From: 40-80 sp964503665
GTDB lineage: Bacteria; Bacteroidota; Bacteroidia; Flavobacteriales_D; Crocinitomicaceae
Assembly: GCA_964503665.1 (NCBI GenBank)
Contig: CAZDAR010000027.1
Coordinates: forward strand, 1-37,753
Reading direction: 5' to 3'
Length of the DNA stretch: 37,753 bases
The translations under genes and the position numbers were made by a program. The notes under the pieces were generated by a model that was not told the origin of the DNA, ran no database searches, and saw only the letters and a list, made by a program, of their open reading frames with translations. Shown piece after piece: positions 8,649-17,362 of the stretch (its first letter is position 1; each line of letters starts with the position of its first letter).

Positions 8649-9941
8649 ATGAAAAAAATTTATTTATTAGCTTCTTGCTTATTAATGACAATGGGCTTAA
8701 CGGCACAGGTGCAAAACGGAGGATTTGAAACATGGGCTGGAGGAAATCCTAGTAATTGGGATAATTTAAATTCACTTGCACCTCAGATTACTAATATTGG
8801 AGGAGTCATTACCGTTAATAGTGCTGCAGTTACTGCAGTGACAACCCAAGAAACTAGCACTATAGAAGGGACTTCAAATGCTAAGATTGTAACATTTACA
8901 GTTTCAGGATTGACAGGGCAGGCTGCTAGCTTTAATGGAATTAATTCAGAGTATTTAACTCAAGATATTGTAACATCTGATCAATATGCAGGTGTAGCTT
9001 TTGCTTATAAAACAACGTTGTCTGCAGGGGATGCTTCTGGAATTTTTGTTAATGCAACTAAAAACGGTACACCTGTTGCACAAGGTATAAAATCATACAC
9101 AACAGATGCTGCTGGATGGGTAAGAGACACTATTTATTTAACCTATTCTCAAGCTCCTGATACAATTAGTATTTTAATTGGGTCAAGTTTAGGGACAATA
9201 GTTAGTGGTGCTGGACTTCCTGTGGCTACAGTTGATGGTTCTACTTTTGAAGTAGATGACATACAGTTTTTACCAGCGCCTAGCGCTACAGATTTCGCAA
9301 GTGTTGCTTCAAACCTTGTAGCATCTGACGTAGCTGATAATGCTAACGGGTTAGATTTACAAGTTACATTTGATGCTGCTTCAGACGAAAGTACTGTTTC
9401 TGAATATAGATTGTTTGCTATAGAGACAGGTCTTCAATTGAATAATTGGGGAGCTGCACCTACAGGGACATATAAAAAGATTACTCCTGATGGAAGTGCA
9501 GACTATACGGTAACTTTCGACGCTAGTTCTATTTATTTTAAATCGGCTGGCGGTAGCCAAGTTCAAGCAAGTCCGATTATTAATGGAGTTACAATGGATG
9601 TTTATATTCTTTCTGTAGCTGGTGGTGTTGCAACAATTGATCAAGTAGCTGGACCTTCTAATCAAGTTACATTAGGAACACTTTCTGTAAATGACTTGTC
9701 AAAAAATAACATTATAGTATATCCTAATCCTGCGAAAAATTTCGTATCTTTTGCATGGGATAATGATGTTGTTGCAACTTCTGTTGAATTATACAATACT
9801 TTAGGTCAAAAAGTAATGACTGTTTCTGCTTCTGAAGCTTCATTAGTTGATTTAAATGGATTAAATTCAGGAATGTATATTTACAGAGTTATGAATAATA
9901 GCGAAGTATTAAGTACTGCTAAATTACAAGTGATTAAATAA
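8649..9941 (+). CDS. Secreted protein with T9SS type A C-terminal sorting domain
   Basis: A 430-residue secreted protein. Residues 1-19 are a signal peptide (MKKIYLLASC ... LTAQ). Residues about 20-200 look like a beta-sandwich carbohydrate-binding-type module: QNGGFETWAG at the start and STFEVDDIQF at the end, the usual pattern of such modules in Bacteroidota. A second beta-rich domain spans about 210-345. The last 80 or so residues are a type A sorting domain (IIVYPNPAKN, then LYNTLGQKV and GMYIYRV), which directs export and cell-surface anchoring through the type IX secretion system. No catalytic motif is visible. It has its own promoter upstream and a strong terminator downstream, and it sits between two related small lipoproteins. 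The substrate is unknown. Confidence 0.85.
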   Translation: MKKIYLLASCLLMTMGLTAQVQNGGFETWAGGNPSNWDNLNSLAPQITNIGGVITVNSAAVTAVTTQETSTIEGTSNAKIVTFTVSGLTGQAASFNGINSEYLTQDIVTSDQYAGVAFAYKTTLSAGDASGIFVNATKNGTPVAQGIKSYTTDAAGWVRDTIYLTYSQAPDTISILIGSSLGTIVSGAGLPVATVDGSTFEVDDIQFLPAPSATDFASVASNLVASDVADNANGLDLQVTFDAASDESTVSEYRLFAIETGLQLNNWGAAPTGTYKKITPDGSADYTVTFDASSIYFKSAGGSQVQASPIINGVTMDVYILSVAGGVATIDQVAGPSNQVTLGTLSVNDLSKNNIIVYPNPAKNFVSFAWDNDVVATSVELYNTLGQKVMTVSASEASLVDLNGLNSGMYIYRVMNNSEVLSTAKLQVIK

Positions 9942-9963
9942 CAAATATCATTTTATTAATTAG

Positions 9964-9997
9964 AAAGAGGTTGTTCATTTGAACAACCTCTTTTTTT
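9964..9997 (+). terminator. Intrinsic terminator after the T9SS cargo gene
   Basis: Arms AAGAGGTTGTTCA (9965-9977) and TGAACAACCTCTT (9980-9992) pair perfectly, followed by a T run to 9997. The next gene starts only 11 bases later, at 10009. Confidence 0.9.
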
Positions 9998-10008
9998 AAA
10001 TAAAAAAT

Positions 10009-10233
10009 ATGAAAAAGATAGTTTATATAATAGCGTTATCAATATTCACTTTGGGAATATTTGGTTGTGGAGAATCAAAAACGGTGGTTGTTGGCGAAGG
10101 CACAACGAATGCACAGTATAGTGATAATAAGCAAGAAGCCCAAGAGGTGAATGAATACCCCATTTTAGAATCAAGACCTGCGCCTAGTTTAATAAAGAAT
10201 AAGAGTGGTTTAAGAGAAACTCTAACAAAGTGA
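10009..10233 (+). CDS. Very small lipoprotein with PILESxxAPS motif
   Basis: A 74-residue predicted lipoprotein. Residues 1-19 are a signal sequence (MKKIVYIIAL ... LGIFG) with Cys20 as the acylation site. The mature chain has about 55 residues. It ends with PILESRPAPS (51-60) and KNKSGL (63-68), the same order as in the 116-residue lipoprotein at 8192. That shared tail is the best evidence that this short ORF is a real gene. Its ATG lies just after a strong terminator, leaving no room for a separate promoter of normal size, so it may depend on read-through from the T9SS cargo gene. I do not know its function. Confidence 0.7.
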   Translation: MKKIVYIIALSIFTLGIFGCGESKTVVVGEGTTNAQYSDNKQEAQEVNEYPILESRPAPSLIKNKSGLRETLTK

Positions 10234-10651
10234 TTAATCAATAAAGCTGTAACTAGACGATTTGATTCAAACTTAAGTATTGGTTTTATTTGTACTTAGG
10301 AAATAAAGATCTGTATTCTCTTTTACTCATAGAGCTATGCTAAAATAATAAACATTCTAATTTTGTTTTAAAATTAGAAGAACTCGGGTTGAAATTATTT
10401 CAAGGTGTTGGAGTTTTAAAAAGATATGATTTATTATTATGAGATATAAGCCTTAGTTAATAGAAATCATCTTAGATTTTACGGCTATACTAAAAAAAAA
10501 GGTTTATATCTTACTTTTTGAAAATTGCAATTCAGTATTTAGAATGAAATAATCCTAAACACTCAAATGCTTCTCCATTTTTTAAACTTTCAAAAGTAAC
10601 TCTTTGATTTAATCCACTTACTATTATCTTTGCATACAAAAAATACGAAAT
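10234..10651. other. 418-base intergenic region with a long-loop inverted repeat
   Basis: It holds no convincing gene. Arms of 13 bases at 10442-10454 (AGATATAAGCCTT) and 10499-10511 (AAGGTTTATATCT) are complementary at 12 of 13 positions across a 44-base loop. The ppa promoter is at 10604-10632. A small RNA cannot be excluded, but I cannot show one. Confidence 0.5.
10604..10632 (+). promoter_or_regulatory. Complete -33/-7 promoter of ppa
   Basis: TTG at 10604-10606 and TATCTTTG at 10625-10632 are 18 bases apart, a full match to the Bacteroidota pattern TTG-N17-23-TAnnTTTG. The ATG of ppa is 20 bases downstream of the -7 element. Confidence 0.65.
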
Positions 10652-11338
10652 ATGGAAGATAAAATTACGAAAGTTGTAGACTTATTAAATAAAAGATTTG
10701 TTTCTCATCCATGGCATGGAGTTGATATGGGTGAAAAATCACCTGAAATAGTAAACGCTTATATTGAAATAATCCCTGCTGATGCCATTAAATATGAAAT
10801 AGATAAACCTTCTGGTTTAGTAATGGTCGACCGTCCTCAGAAATTATCCAATCATATGCCTTGTCTTTATGGATTCGTTCCTAAAACATTGTGCGATAAA
10901 GAAATTGCTGCTTTTGCCAATGAAAAAACAGGCAGAACGGATATTGTGGGGGATAATGATCCATTGGATATTTGTGTGCTTTCTGAAAGAGAATTTTTAC
11001 ACAACAACATTCTATGTGAATCTAAAGTGATTGGTGGCTTTCGCATGATTGATGGAGGTGAAGCAGATGATAAGATTGTGGCTGTATTGAAAAATGATCA
11101 AGCTTATGGTCATTTTAACGATATCTCTGAAATGCCTAAAATGGTTGTGGATAGAGTAAGACACTTTTTCTTGACCTACAAAGATTTAGACGGTGGTGCT
11201 AAGAATGTTGAAATCACACATACTTATGGACGTGAAGAAGCATTGAAAGTAGTTGAATTAGCTGCTAAGGATTATCAAATTGCGTACGGTGATGTGAACA
11301 AATATCTAGCTGAAGCGTTGATTGATGCTTGTAAATGA
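10652..11338 (+). CDS. ppa: Inorganic pyrophosphatase, family I
   Basis: This soluble enzyme hydrolyses pyrophosphate to phosphate, pulling biosynthetic reactions forward. At 228 residues it fits the Bacteroidota group, which is longer than E. coli Ppa (about 175). The metal-binding signature DNDPLDICVL is at 109-118, with upstream active-site features KYEIDKPSG near 49-57 and CLYGFVPKT near 72-80. It has its own promoter and terminator, so it is a single-gene unit. The proton-pumping membrane type is ruled out by the absence of membrane segments. Confidence 0.93.
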   Translation: MEDKITKVVDLLNKRFVSHPWHGVDMGEKSPEIVNAYIEIIPADAIKYEIDKPSGLVMVDRPQKLSNHMPCLYGFVPKTLCDKEIAAFANEKTGRTDIVGDNDPLDICVLSEREFLHNNILCESKVIGGFRMIDGGEADDKIVAVLKNDQAYGHFNDISEMPKMVVDRVRHFFLTYKDLDGGAKNVEITHTYGREEALKVVELAAKDYQIAYGDVNKYLAEALIDACK

Positions 11339-11366
11339 TCTTATAATAAAGATTAACTGATTATTG

Positions 11367-11401
11367 AAATGCTAAAGCTTGAATGAGTTTTAGCATTTTT
11401 T
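11367..11401 (+). terminator. Intrinsic terminator after ppa
   Basis: Arms AAATGCTAAAGC (11367-11378) and GTTTTAGCATTT (11387-11398, one G-T pair) enclose an 8-base loop and run into Ts. Leftward transcription of bshA ends nearby at 11443. The A run before the hairpin may let it also work in that direction. Confidence 0.8.
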
Positions 11402-11442
11402 ATTTAAACTTCTAGAAGAGAGTGATAATTCCGATCAAAGAC

Positions 11443-12597
11443 TTATACAATAGGACAAAATTTATTCGAATCGTTTTCTAGCACTACTTCTGCGTACAGT
11501 TTTTCGTAAATAGGAATGATTTTATCAAATGTAAATTCCTTAGATCGTTCTAAAGCACAATGTTTAAATTGATTTAAAACGGTGTCATTTCTTAAAATTC
11601 GAATGGCATTTTTAGCCATTTCTTCGACATCACCAACATTAGACATGTATCCTGAGTAACCATCTGTGTTAACCTCAGGAATACCTCCTGTATTGGAAGA
11701 AATAACAGGAACACCAACTGCCATTGCTTCTAAAGCAGCTAAACCAAAACTTTCTGTTTCTGATGGAAGCAAGAATAAATCACCATATTCTAACACTTCT
11801 TGTGTATTTCTAACCTTACCTAAAAACATGACCTTGTCAACGATGTTCATATCTCTTGCCATTTTTTCTGCCATTGCTCTTTCAGGGCCATCACCAACAA
11901 AAAGTAATTTGCTCGGTATATCTTCTTGAACGAGATGAAATATTTTAACGACGTCATCTATCCGTTTTACTTTACGAAAATTGGATATGTGAACGAGAAT
12001 GCGCTCATTGTCGTCGGCATAAAAGCGTCGAATTTCTCTATTAATAGTTGGGAGTTGTGGAACGGTATGGATAAAGTTTGGGATAACTCTGATATCTTTT
12101 TCTACTTTAAAGTGTGTGTAAGTATCTCGTTTTAGAGATTCAGAAACGGAAGTTACCGCATCAGAATTGTTGATACAAAACGTAATGACCGGCTCAAAAG
12201 AAGGGTCTTTTCCAACTAATGTTATATCCGTTCCATGCAACGTGGTAATATAAGGCAAATAAATCCCTTTCGATTTTAATATCTGTTGTGCCAAAAACGC
12301 TGCAGAAGCATGAGGAATAGCGTAATGAACGTGCAATATGTCTAGCTTTTCGTATTTAGCCACATCGACTATTTTTGAAGCTAACAACATTTCGTAGGGT
12401 TGATATTCAAAAAGTGGATAATCCGATACTGATACTTCGTGAAAATAAATGTTTTTCTGGAAAGTATTTAAACGAACAGGTTCACGATAGGTGATAAAGT
12501 GTACGGAGTGGCCTTTTTTGGCTAATTCATTTCCTAATTCTGTTGCTACGACGCCACTACCTCCAAATGTGGGATATAAAACGATTCCTATTTTCAT
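11443..12597 (-). CDS. bshA: N-acetyl-alpha-D-glucosaminyl L-malate synthase
   Basis: BshA is a GT4-family glycosyltransferase that joins GlcNAc from UDP-GlcNAc to L-malate, the first step of bacillithiol synthesis. The ATG at 12597 starts MKIGIVLYPTFGGSGVVATE, the typical BshA N-terminus, and gives 384 residues, the usual length. A longer frame begins 24 codons upstream inside the preceding gene and is unlikely. Other marks are DILHVHYAIPHA, TTLHGTDITLVG (malate-binding region) and, in the C-terminal domain, the donor-site stretch SETESFGLAALEAMA then SSNTGGIPEV. The gene follows the GH3-like/serine hydrolase gene by 5 bases, so the two are cotranscribed. bshB and bshC are not in the window. 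Confidence 0.93.
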   Translation of the reverse strand: MKIGIVLYPTFGGSGVVATELGNELAKKGHSVHFITYREPVRLNTFQKNIYFHEVSVSDYPLFEYQPYEMLLASKIVDVAKYEKLDILHVHYAIPHASAAFLAQQILKSKGIYLPYITTLHGTDITLVGKDPSFEPVITFCINNSDAVTSVSESLKRDTYTHFKVEKDIRVIPNFIHTVPQLPTINREIRRFYADDNERILVHISNFRKVKRIDDVVKIFHLVQEDIPSKLLFVGDGPERAMAEKMARDMNIVDKVMFLGKVRNTQEVLEYGDLFLLPSETESFGLAALEAMAVGVPVISSNTGGIPEVNTDGYSGYMSNVGDVEEMAKNAIRILRNDTVLNQFKHCALERSKEFTFDKIIPIYEKLYAEVVLENDSNKFCPIV

Positions 12598-12602
12598 TCT
12601 CT

Positions 12603-14612
12603 TTATTGTATTAAATCGTAAATCATTTGATGAATTTTTGTTCGCGTACCTTGTTTGACAATTTTCCAATTCTCCGCATTTGGATATACTCTGTTAGAAA
12701 GAAAAACATACACTAATTCACTTTTTGGATCCACCCAAACATATGTTCCAGTAAAGCCAGAATGTCCATAACTTGACTGAGAAGCCGATTTACAAACAGG
12801 TCCATTTTCACCACTGGCGGTCGGACGATCAAATCCAGCACCGCGTCTGTTCCCGTAAAACTGTGCCTTTGTATACTCTTCAATCACTTCTTTCTTGATG
12901 AGTTGTTGCCCAGCATACGCACCTTTGTTCATAAACATTTGTAGAACGGCCATGATATCGGTAGCGTTTGAAAATAAACCAGCGTGACCTGCAACTCCTC
13001 CTTGCATGGCTGCTCCTGGATCGTGAACAAATCCATGAACAATTTGCTTTCTGAACAATTGGTCATCTTCGGTTGGTGCAATTTTATTTAAGGGATAATA
13101 ACTTAAAGGGTTATATCCTGTTCGGTTAAGTCCCAGTTGTTTATAGATGTTATTTAGCACAAATTGATCTTGTGTACTTCCACTTAAGGTTTCTATGATT
13201 CGTTGAACAAAATAATAGCCAACATCTGAATATTTGTATTGTCCTGGTGTCTTTAATGGAGAGTGGAGAATTACATTCATCATAGTATCTCTAAAGTGGC
13301 CATCAATCCACATGTTATTAGCGACTTGACGAGAGAAAAAATCCGATTGTTCTGGACTATAAATTGATGGATTCCATTCTCCATTAATAAGTGTCTTTTT
13401 GTAAAAAGGAAAGTAAGGAGTAAGTCCAGCTTGATGCGCTAAAACAGATCGAATGCTAACGTTTTCAACGACTGATCCTTCTACTAATTCAGTCAAATAA
13501 TCAGATAGTTTCTTATCTAAACTAAATTTCCCCTGACTTTGTAACAGCATTAAGGCTGAAGTGCTAGAGATAATCTTTGTAACAGAAGCCAAATCATAGA
13601 TGTCGTCGTTTTTAATTTTCGTCCGACTTTCGTAGGTCATTTTCCCAAAACTCTTATTATAAACGACTTTGCCTTTATAAGCAAATGCTACTTGACATCC
13701 AGGGAATACACTGTCGGCGATGCTTTTCATGACAAGAGAATCGATGGCATTTAATTTCTTTCTAGAAATACCTAAACTTTCAGGATCCACAAAAGACAAG
13801 CGATTTAAAGCAGGTAAATTTAATCCCACTCCTTCAGTCAATACATCGTTGAGCGTATATGGTAACTTTCCTTTCATTGGAAGTGCTCCACAGATTATTT
13901 GTGCTCCACGATTCTGTGTAAAACTACTGTTGTCATAGGCAATAACTACCGCGTCAAAAGCGTCTAGTATCGTTTTATCCTTTAATAAATGTGGTGAGCC
14001 AAAAATGATTAATCCTTTTTTAGCAGTAGGAGGAAGCATTGAGATAAAGTGAAGAAGATCTTCATTCGCACACGCTAGCTCTTGATAGGTTTCATCTTTA
14101 AGATGAATGGCGATTAAAAACTGCTCCACCAATTTGAATTTCTTCAGCTGTTTTTCTGTTTTATTAAAAGTATCGAAAGAAAGTATTTGCGTACTGGTTA
14201 GGTTAGACATCATGGAAGTGAACGGAAAGGATGATCCGCCAATTGACAATACTAAACTACTAGGACTATTAATGGTAAAAGGGAAAAAACCTTCTTCATT
14301 TTTAACCATCGTCACTTCGTCTTCTGCTTTTAGATTTTTTGAATAAATCGTTTTGTAATCTTTCAATGAAGTAATCTCATCTTTTGCTAACCATTCCCCA
14401 TTTTCATTCTCAATGTACTTTTTAGTGGTGACTACTTTATTTACGTCACTGTAAGAAAAAGTAGGTATTGTTATTTCTGGAGTATCATAATTTACCGCAT
14501 GAACATCTTCTTTAGGAAGAAATAATGCCAGTTTATTGGACAATAATAGAACACTTATAAGGGTGAGGGAGAAAAATAAAAACGTAAAAAGAATCTTCTT
14601 TTTTTGGGTCAT
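12603..14612 (-). CDS. GH3 C-terminal-like domain fused to a beta-lactamase-family serine hydrolase
   Basis: A 669-residue exported or membrane-anchored protein. I chose the ATG at 14612 because a hydrophobic signal/anchor (residues 7-32) follows at once. A longer frame from 14675 adds 21 unlikely residues. Residues about 95-275 resemble the C-terminal domain of family 3 glycoside hydrolases (VTMVKNEEGFFPF ... GALPMKGKLPYTL). Residues about 283-669 are a class C beta-lactamase-like/esterase domain with Ser343-x-x-Lys346 (SVTK), Tyr461-Ser-Asp463, and His617-Ser-Gly619 in the KTG position. In many Bacteroidota the same two domains follow a GH3 catalytic barrel in one protein of about 1000 residues. 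Here the barrel is absent, with only about 60 residues between anchor and GH3-C. The hydrolase could act on cell-wall peptides or esters. It shares an operon with bshA. Confidence 0.82.
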   Translation of the reverse strand: MTQKKKILFTFLFFSLTLISVLLLSNKLALFLPKEDVHAVNYDTPEITIPTFSYSDVNKVVTTKKYIENENGEWLAKDEITSLKDYKTIYSKNLKAEDEVTMVKNEEGFFPFTINSPSSLVLSIGGSSFPFTSMMSNLTSTQILSFDTFNKTEKQLKKFKLVEQFLIAIHLKDETYQELACANEDLLHFISMLPPTAKKGLIIFGSPHLLKDKTILDAFDAVVIAYDNSSFTQNRGAQIICGALPMKGKLPYTLNDVLTEGVGLNLPALNRLSFVDPESLGISRKKLNAIDSLVMKSIADSVFPGCQVAFAYKGKVVYNKSFGKMTYESRTKIKNDDIYDLASVTKIISSTSALMLLQSQGKFSLDKKLSDYLTELVEGSVVENVSIRSVLAHQAGLTPYFPFYKKTLINGEWNPSIYSPEQSDFFSRQVANNMWIDGHFRDTMMNVILHSPLKTPGQYKYSDVGYYFVQRIIETLSGSTQDQFVLNNIYKQLGLNRTGYNPLSYYPLNKIAPTEDDQLFRKQIVHGFVHDPGAAMQGGVAGHAGLFSNATDIMAVLQMFMNKGAYAGQQLIKKEVIEEYTKAQFYGNRRGAGFDRPTASGENGPVCKSASQSSYGHSGFTGTYVWVDPKSELVYVFLSNRVYPNAENWKIVKQGTRTKIHQMIYDLIQ

Positions 14613-14853
14613 AATCTTTAATTCGTTAGTAAAGGTAATAAAATCTTCAAAAAATAATTCCAAGAACTGAACCAAGTTCTCTTGTTGATAAAGAAATAAG
14701 CATAATTAAATAAAAATTATGATATAGAGCTGTTAAAAAAATAACTTTAAAATAATTTTATTATTAAATCATGTTGCAAAAAATTAAAGCATATTTGTAT
14801 TCTGTTTTTGAAAAATTAACGTACCTATTTTACTTTTTTATTGTCACGCCTAA

Positions 14854-16128
14854 ATGGAAGACCAACAATTATCTCCTAAGAAATACGCTGAACTCAAATG
14901 GAGATGGCTCAAAATAAGTTATCTAATTTCTCTCCATTTACTGGCACTTTTTGCGCTATTTATGATTGGAGTTGCTTTAGCCTCCAAGTTCAAGTGGACG
15001 AATACTAAAGGTAACGTAGATGTCAATAATCGTTACTTTTCTCAGATGGCTAATAAGTATAATCAAGGATTCAAAACGGATAGTTTAAAGCTGGCTAATG
15101 AAGAACGACAATTGTATCAGAATTTAGGTTTATTGGCAAAACATTATCCATACAATGCAAAAATTATTTTGGACGCTTATGAAAATAGTGGTGATATAAC
15201 GATTGCGCAACGAATGTTGGACGCTACCAATCTTCTTTTTATTAAGGATAAAAAATATCAAAAAGAATTAGAAGAAATTGAAAAACAAGAAAGTGATAAT
15301 GCTGTTTCGGCTTATCCTTGGGCAAATTATAAAGAATGGAAAGATTTCTGTCGGTATGTGAAAGCAGATAAAAAAGCCATTGATTCTGTTTCGCGCATTA
15401 CGGGCGTGGAATCTCGCTTAATAGTAATGTGCTTGGTGGGTGAACAAATTCGCATGTTTAATTCCTTCCGTGAGAAATTTAAACAGCAAGTCTATACCTA
15501 TAACCATATTATAATGACACGAAATCGCGGTTATGGGGTAACGGGAATTTTGGAAAATACGGCTTTGCGAATTGAACGAACGTTGTTTGACCCGAAAAGT
15601 CCGTTTTATCCAGGTGATTATTATCAGCAATGTATTAATGTGAATGATACCTTTCCTGAATTTGCGGTGGATACCATCGAAGCACATAAATTCCCTACCA
15701 TTCAACGCTTAATGAAAGGTGGAGATCACTTTTACTCGTATTTATACACCGCTTTATTTTTACGTCAGTTTCAAGCGCATTGGGAAAAAGCAGGTTATAC
15801 TTTGGCGTATCGTCCTGAAATTTTCGGAACGCTTTATAATTTAGGCTATCAAAAGAGTAAGCCAAGTAAAAATCCTATGGTAGGTGGTTCTAATTTTACC
15901 GTTGGTGGAAAAGATTATACGTTTGGAGGATTGTGTTTTGAGTTTTATTATAGCGGTGAATTGCAAGATTTATTTCCGTTAACAAGTCGACCGATTATTC
16001 CAACGGAAGAGTTAGAAAAAACCGTTAAATTCCCAAAGAGAGAAGATGTCAAACCTATTGAAATAGATACCTTAGTTGGTTCGGGGTTACTTCCGCCAAA
16101 TAGAATCGATACAACGGTAAATCATTAA
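14854..16128 (+). CDS. Membrane-anchored lysozyme-like protein, paralogue 1
   Basis: A 424-residue protein with one membrane segment (about 22-44) and a large outer part. It is clearly homologous to the product at 20751: both share, after the anchor, a WTxTxGxVDxNNRY stretch (48-61) and KYNQGFK, then CLVGEQIR/VR, GYGVTGI or SYGVTGI, LYNLG/FNLG, and FEFYYSGE. The order Glu197 in VGEQ, GYGVTGI (226-232) and TLYNLG (326-331) recalls the Glu, GxxQ and AYN positions of lysozyme-fold lytic transglycosylases. I therefore suggest a peptidoglycan-cleaving or peptidoglycan-binding role, but this is motif-level inference. The C-terminal 45 residues are Pro/Thr-rich and absent from paralogue 2. It diverges from the serine hydrolase/bshA pair. 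Confidence 0.6.
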   Translation: MEDQQLSPKKYAELKWRWLKISYLISLHLLALFALFMIGVALASKFKWTNTKGNVDVNNRYFSQMANKYNQGFKTDSLKLANEERQLYQNLGLLAKHYPYNAKIILDAYENSGDITIAQRMLDATNLLFIKDKKYQKELEEIEKQESDNAVSAYPWANYKEWKDFCRYVKADKKAIDSVSRITGVESRLIVMCLVGEQIRMFNSFREKFKQQVYTYNHIIMTRNRGYGVTGILENTALRIERTLFDPKSPFYPGDYYQQCINVNDTFPEFAVDTIEAHKFPTIQRLMKGGDHFYSYLYTALFLRQFQAHWEKAGYTLAYRPEIFGTLYNLGYQKSKPSKNPMVGGSNFTVGGKDYTFGGLCFEFYYSGELQDLFPLTSRPIIPTEELEKTVKFPKREDVKPIEIDTLVGSGLLPPNRIDTTVNH

Positions 16129-16159
16129 GTAGTTTTAAATAGCTTTGTAAAGCAAGTGT

Positions 16160-17362
16160 TTAGTACAAAAGATTATTGTAAGGATATCTTATTTGAAAAA
16201 CACGTTTTACTTCTTCGTAAAGAATAGCTTTTAAATCATCGATGTTTTCTTTATTTTCAGCGGAAATAAAAACACAATTTTTATCGCCTAATTTTGACAT
16301 CCATGTTTTCTTCAATTCGTCCAACGAAATATTTTCCTTTTGAATAGGCGTGAGGTCATTTTCTTCTTTGGGAGTAAAAGTGTAGGCATCAATCTTATTA
16401 AAGACCAAGATATGAGGCTTTTCCACTTTGTCGATTTCATTAATAGTTTCGTTAACTACTTTGTAATGATCTTCGAAGTTAGGATGTGAAATATCAATGA
16501 CGTGCAGAAGAATATCGGCTTCACGCACTTCATCTAGAGTTGATTTAAACGATTCTATTAACTGGTGCGGTAGTTTACGAATAAAACCAACGGTGTCTGT
16601 CAATAAAAAAGGTAAATTATCAATCACGACTTTTCGAACGGTCGTGTCGAGTGTAGCAAATAATTTATTCTCCGCAAAAACATCGGATTTACTCAATAAA
16701 TTCATCAAGGTTGATTTGCCAACATTGGTATAACCGACTAAAGCAACACGTACTAATTGACCGCGATTGCCACGTTGTGTCACCATTTGTTTATCTATTG
16801 TTTTTAAACGCTCTTTTAATAAAGAGATTCTGTCAAGGATAATACGTCTATCGGTCTCAATTTGTGTTTCTCCAGGACCACGCATTCCAATACCTCCTTT
16901 TTGACGTTCCAAGTGCGTCCACATTCGAGTTAATCGTGGCAACAAGTATTGCAATTGTGCTAATTCAACTTGCGTTCTTGCATTAGAAGAACTTGCGCGA
17001 CTAGCAAAGATATCCAAGATTAATATGGTTCTATCAATGATTTTTATTCCTAATTCACGCTCGATATTACGCAATTGAGAAGGAGAAAGCTCATCGTCAA
17101 AAATGGCAGCATCAATTTTATGTTCATCGATGTATGCTTTTATTTCTCTTAACTTTCCTGATCCAACATATGTCTTGGTGTCAATAGTTGTTAGCTTTTG
17201 AAAAAATGTTTCTTTCGTTATTGCTCCTGCTGTTAAGGCTAAAAAAGCCAATTCTTCTAAATGTTCTCTAGCGGTTTCTTCTAATGTTCCACTTTGAATC
17301 ACACTTATCAGCACACACGTTTCTGCTTTTAAATCTATTGCTACAGAGCTTCCATCTTTCAT
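16160..17362 (-). CDS. hflX: Ribosome-associated GTPase HflX
   Basis: HflX is a GTPase that binds the large ribosomal subunit and splits or rescues stalled ribosomes under stress. The 400-residue product has the HflX N-terminal domain with TYVGSGKLREI (64-74), the family signature GGIGMRGPGETQ (156-167), a helical linker (about 170-200), and the G domain with P-loop GYTNVGKST (210-218), DTVGF in the switch II position and NKID for guanine recognition. Its ATG directly abuts the stop codon of the cytochrome c gene upstream with no gap, so translation is probably coupled. The functional link to the two redox genes is unclear. Confidence 0.95.
   Translation of the reverse strand: MKDGSSVAIDLKAETCVLISVIQSGTLEETAREHLEELAFLALTAGAITKETFFQKLTTIDTKTYVGSGKLREIKAYIDEHKIDAAIFDDELSPSQLRNIERELGIKIIDRTILILDIFASRASSSNARTQVELAQLQYLLPRLTRMWTHLERQKGGIGMRGPGETQIETDRRIILDRISLLKERLKTIDKQMVTQRGNRGQLVRVALVGYTNVGKSTLMNLLSKSDVFAENKLFATLDTTVRKVVIDNLPFLLTDTVGFIRKLPHQLIESFKSTLDEVREADILLHVIDISHPNFEDHYKVVNETINEIDKVEKPHILVFNKIDAYTFTPKEENDLTPIQKENISLDELKKTWMSKLGDKNCVFISAENKENIDDLKAILYEEVKRVFQIRYPYNNLLY

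Noticed and set aside
11926..12135. Plus-strand 69-residue frame inside bshA
   Set aside because: It is antisense to the conserved BshA donor and acceptor domains and has no promoter or family match.
14662..14684. Short inverted repeat (AAGAACT / AGTTCT) between the serine hydrolase and lysozyme-like genes, seen as a terminator
   Set aside because: It lies between divergent genes, upstream of both, where no transcript should end, and has no T tract. An operator is possible but unsupported.
16142..16153. GCTTT/AAAGC hairpin as a bidirectional terminator between the lysozyme-like gene and hflX
   Set aside because: The stem is 5 bp with a 2-base loop and no adjoining T run.
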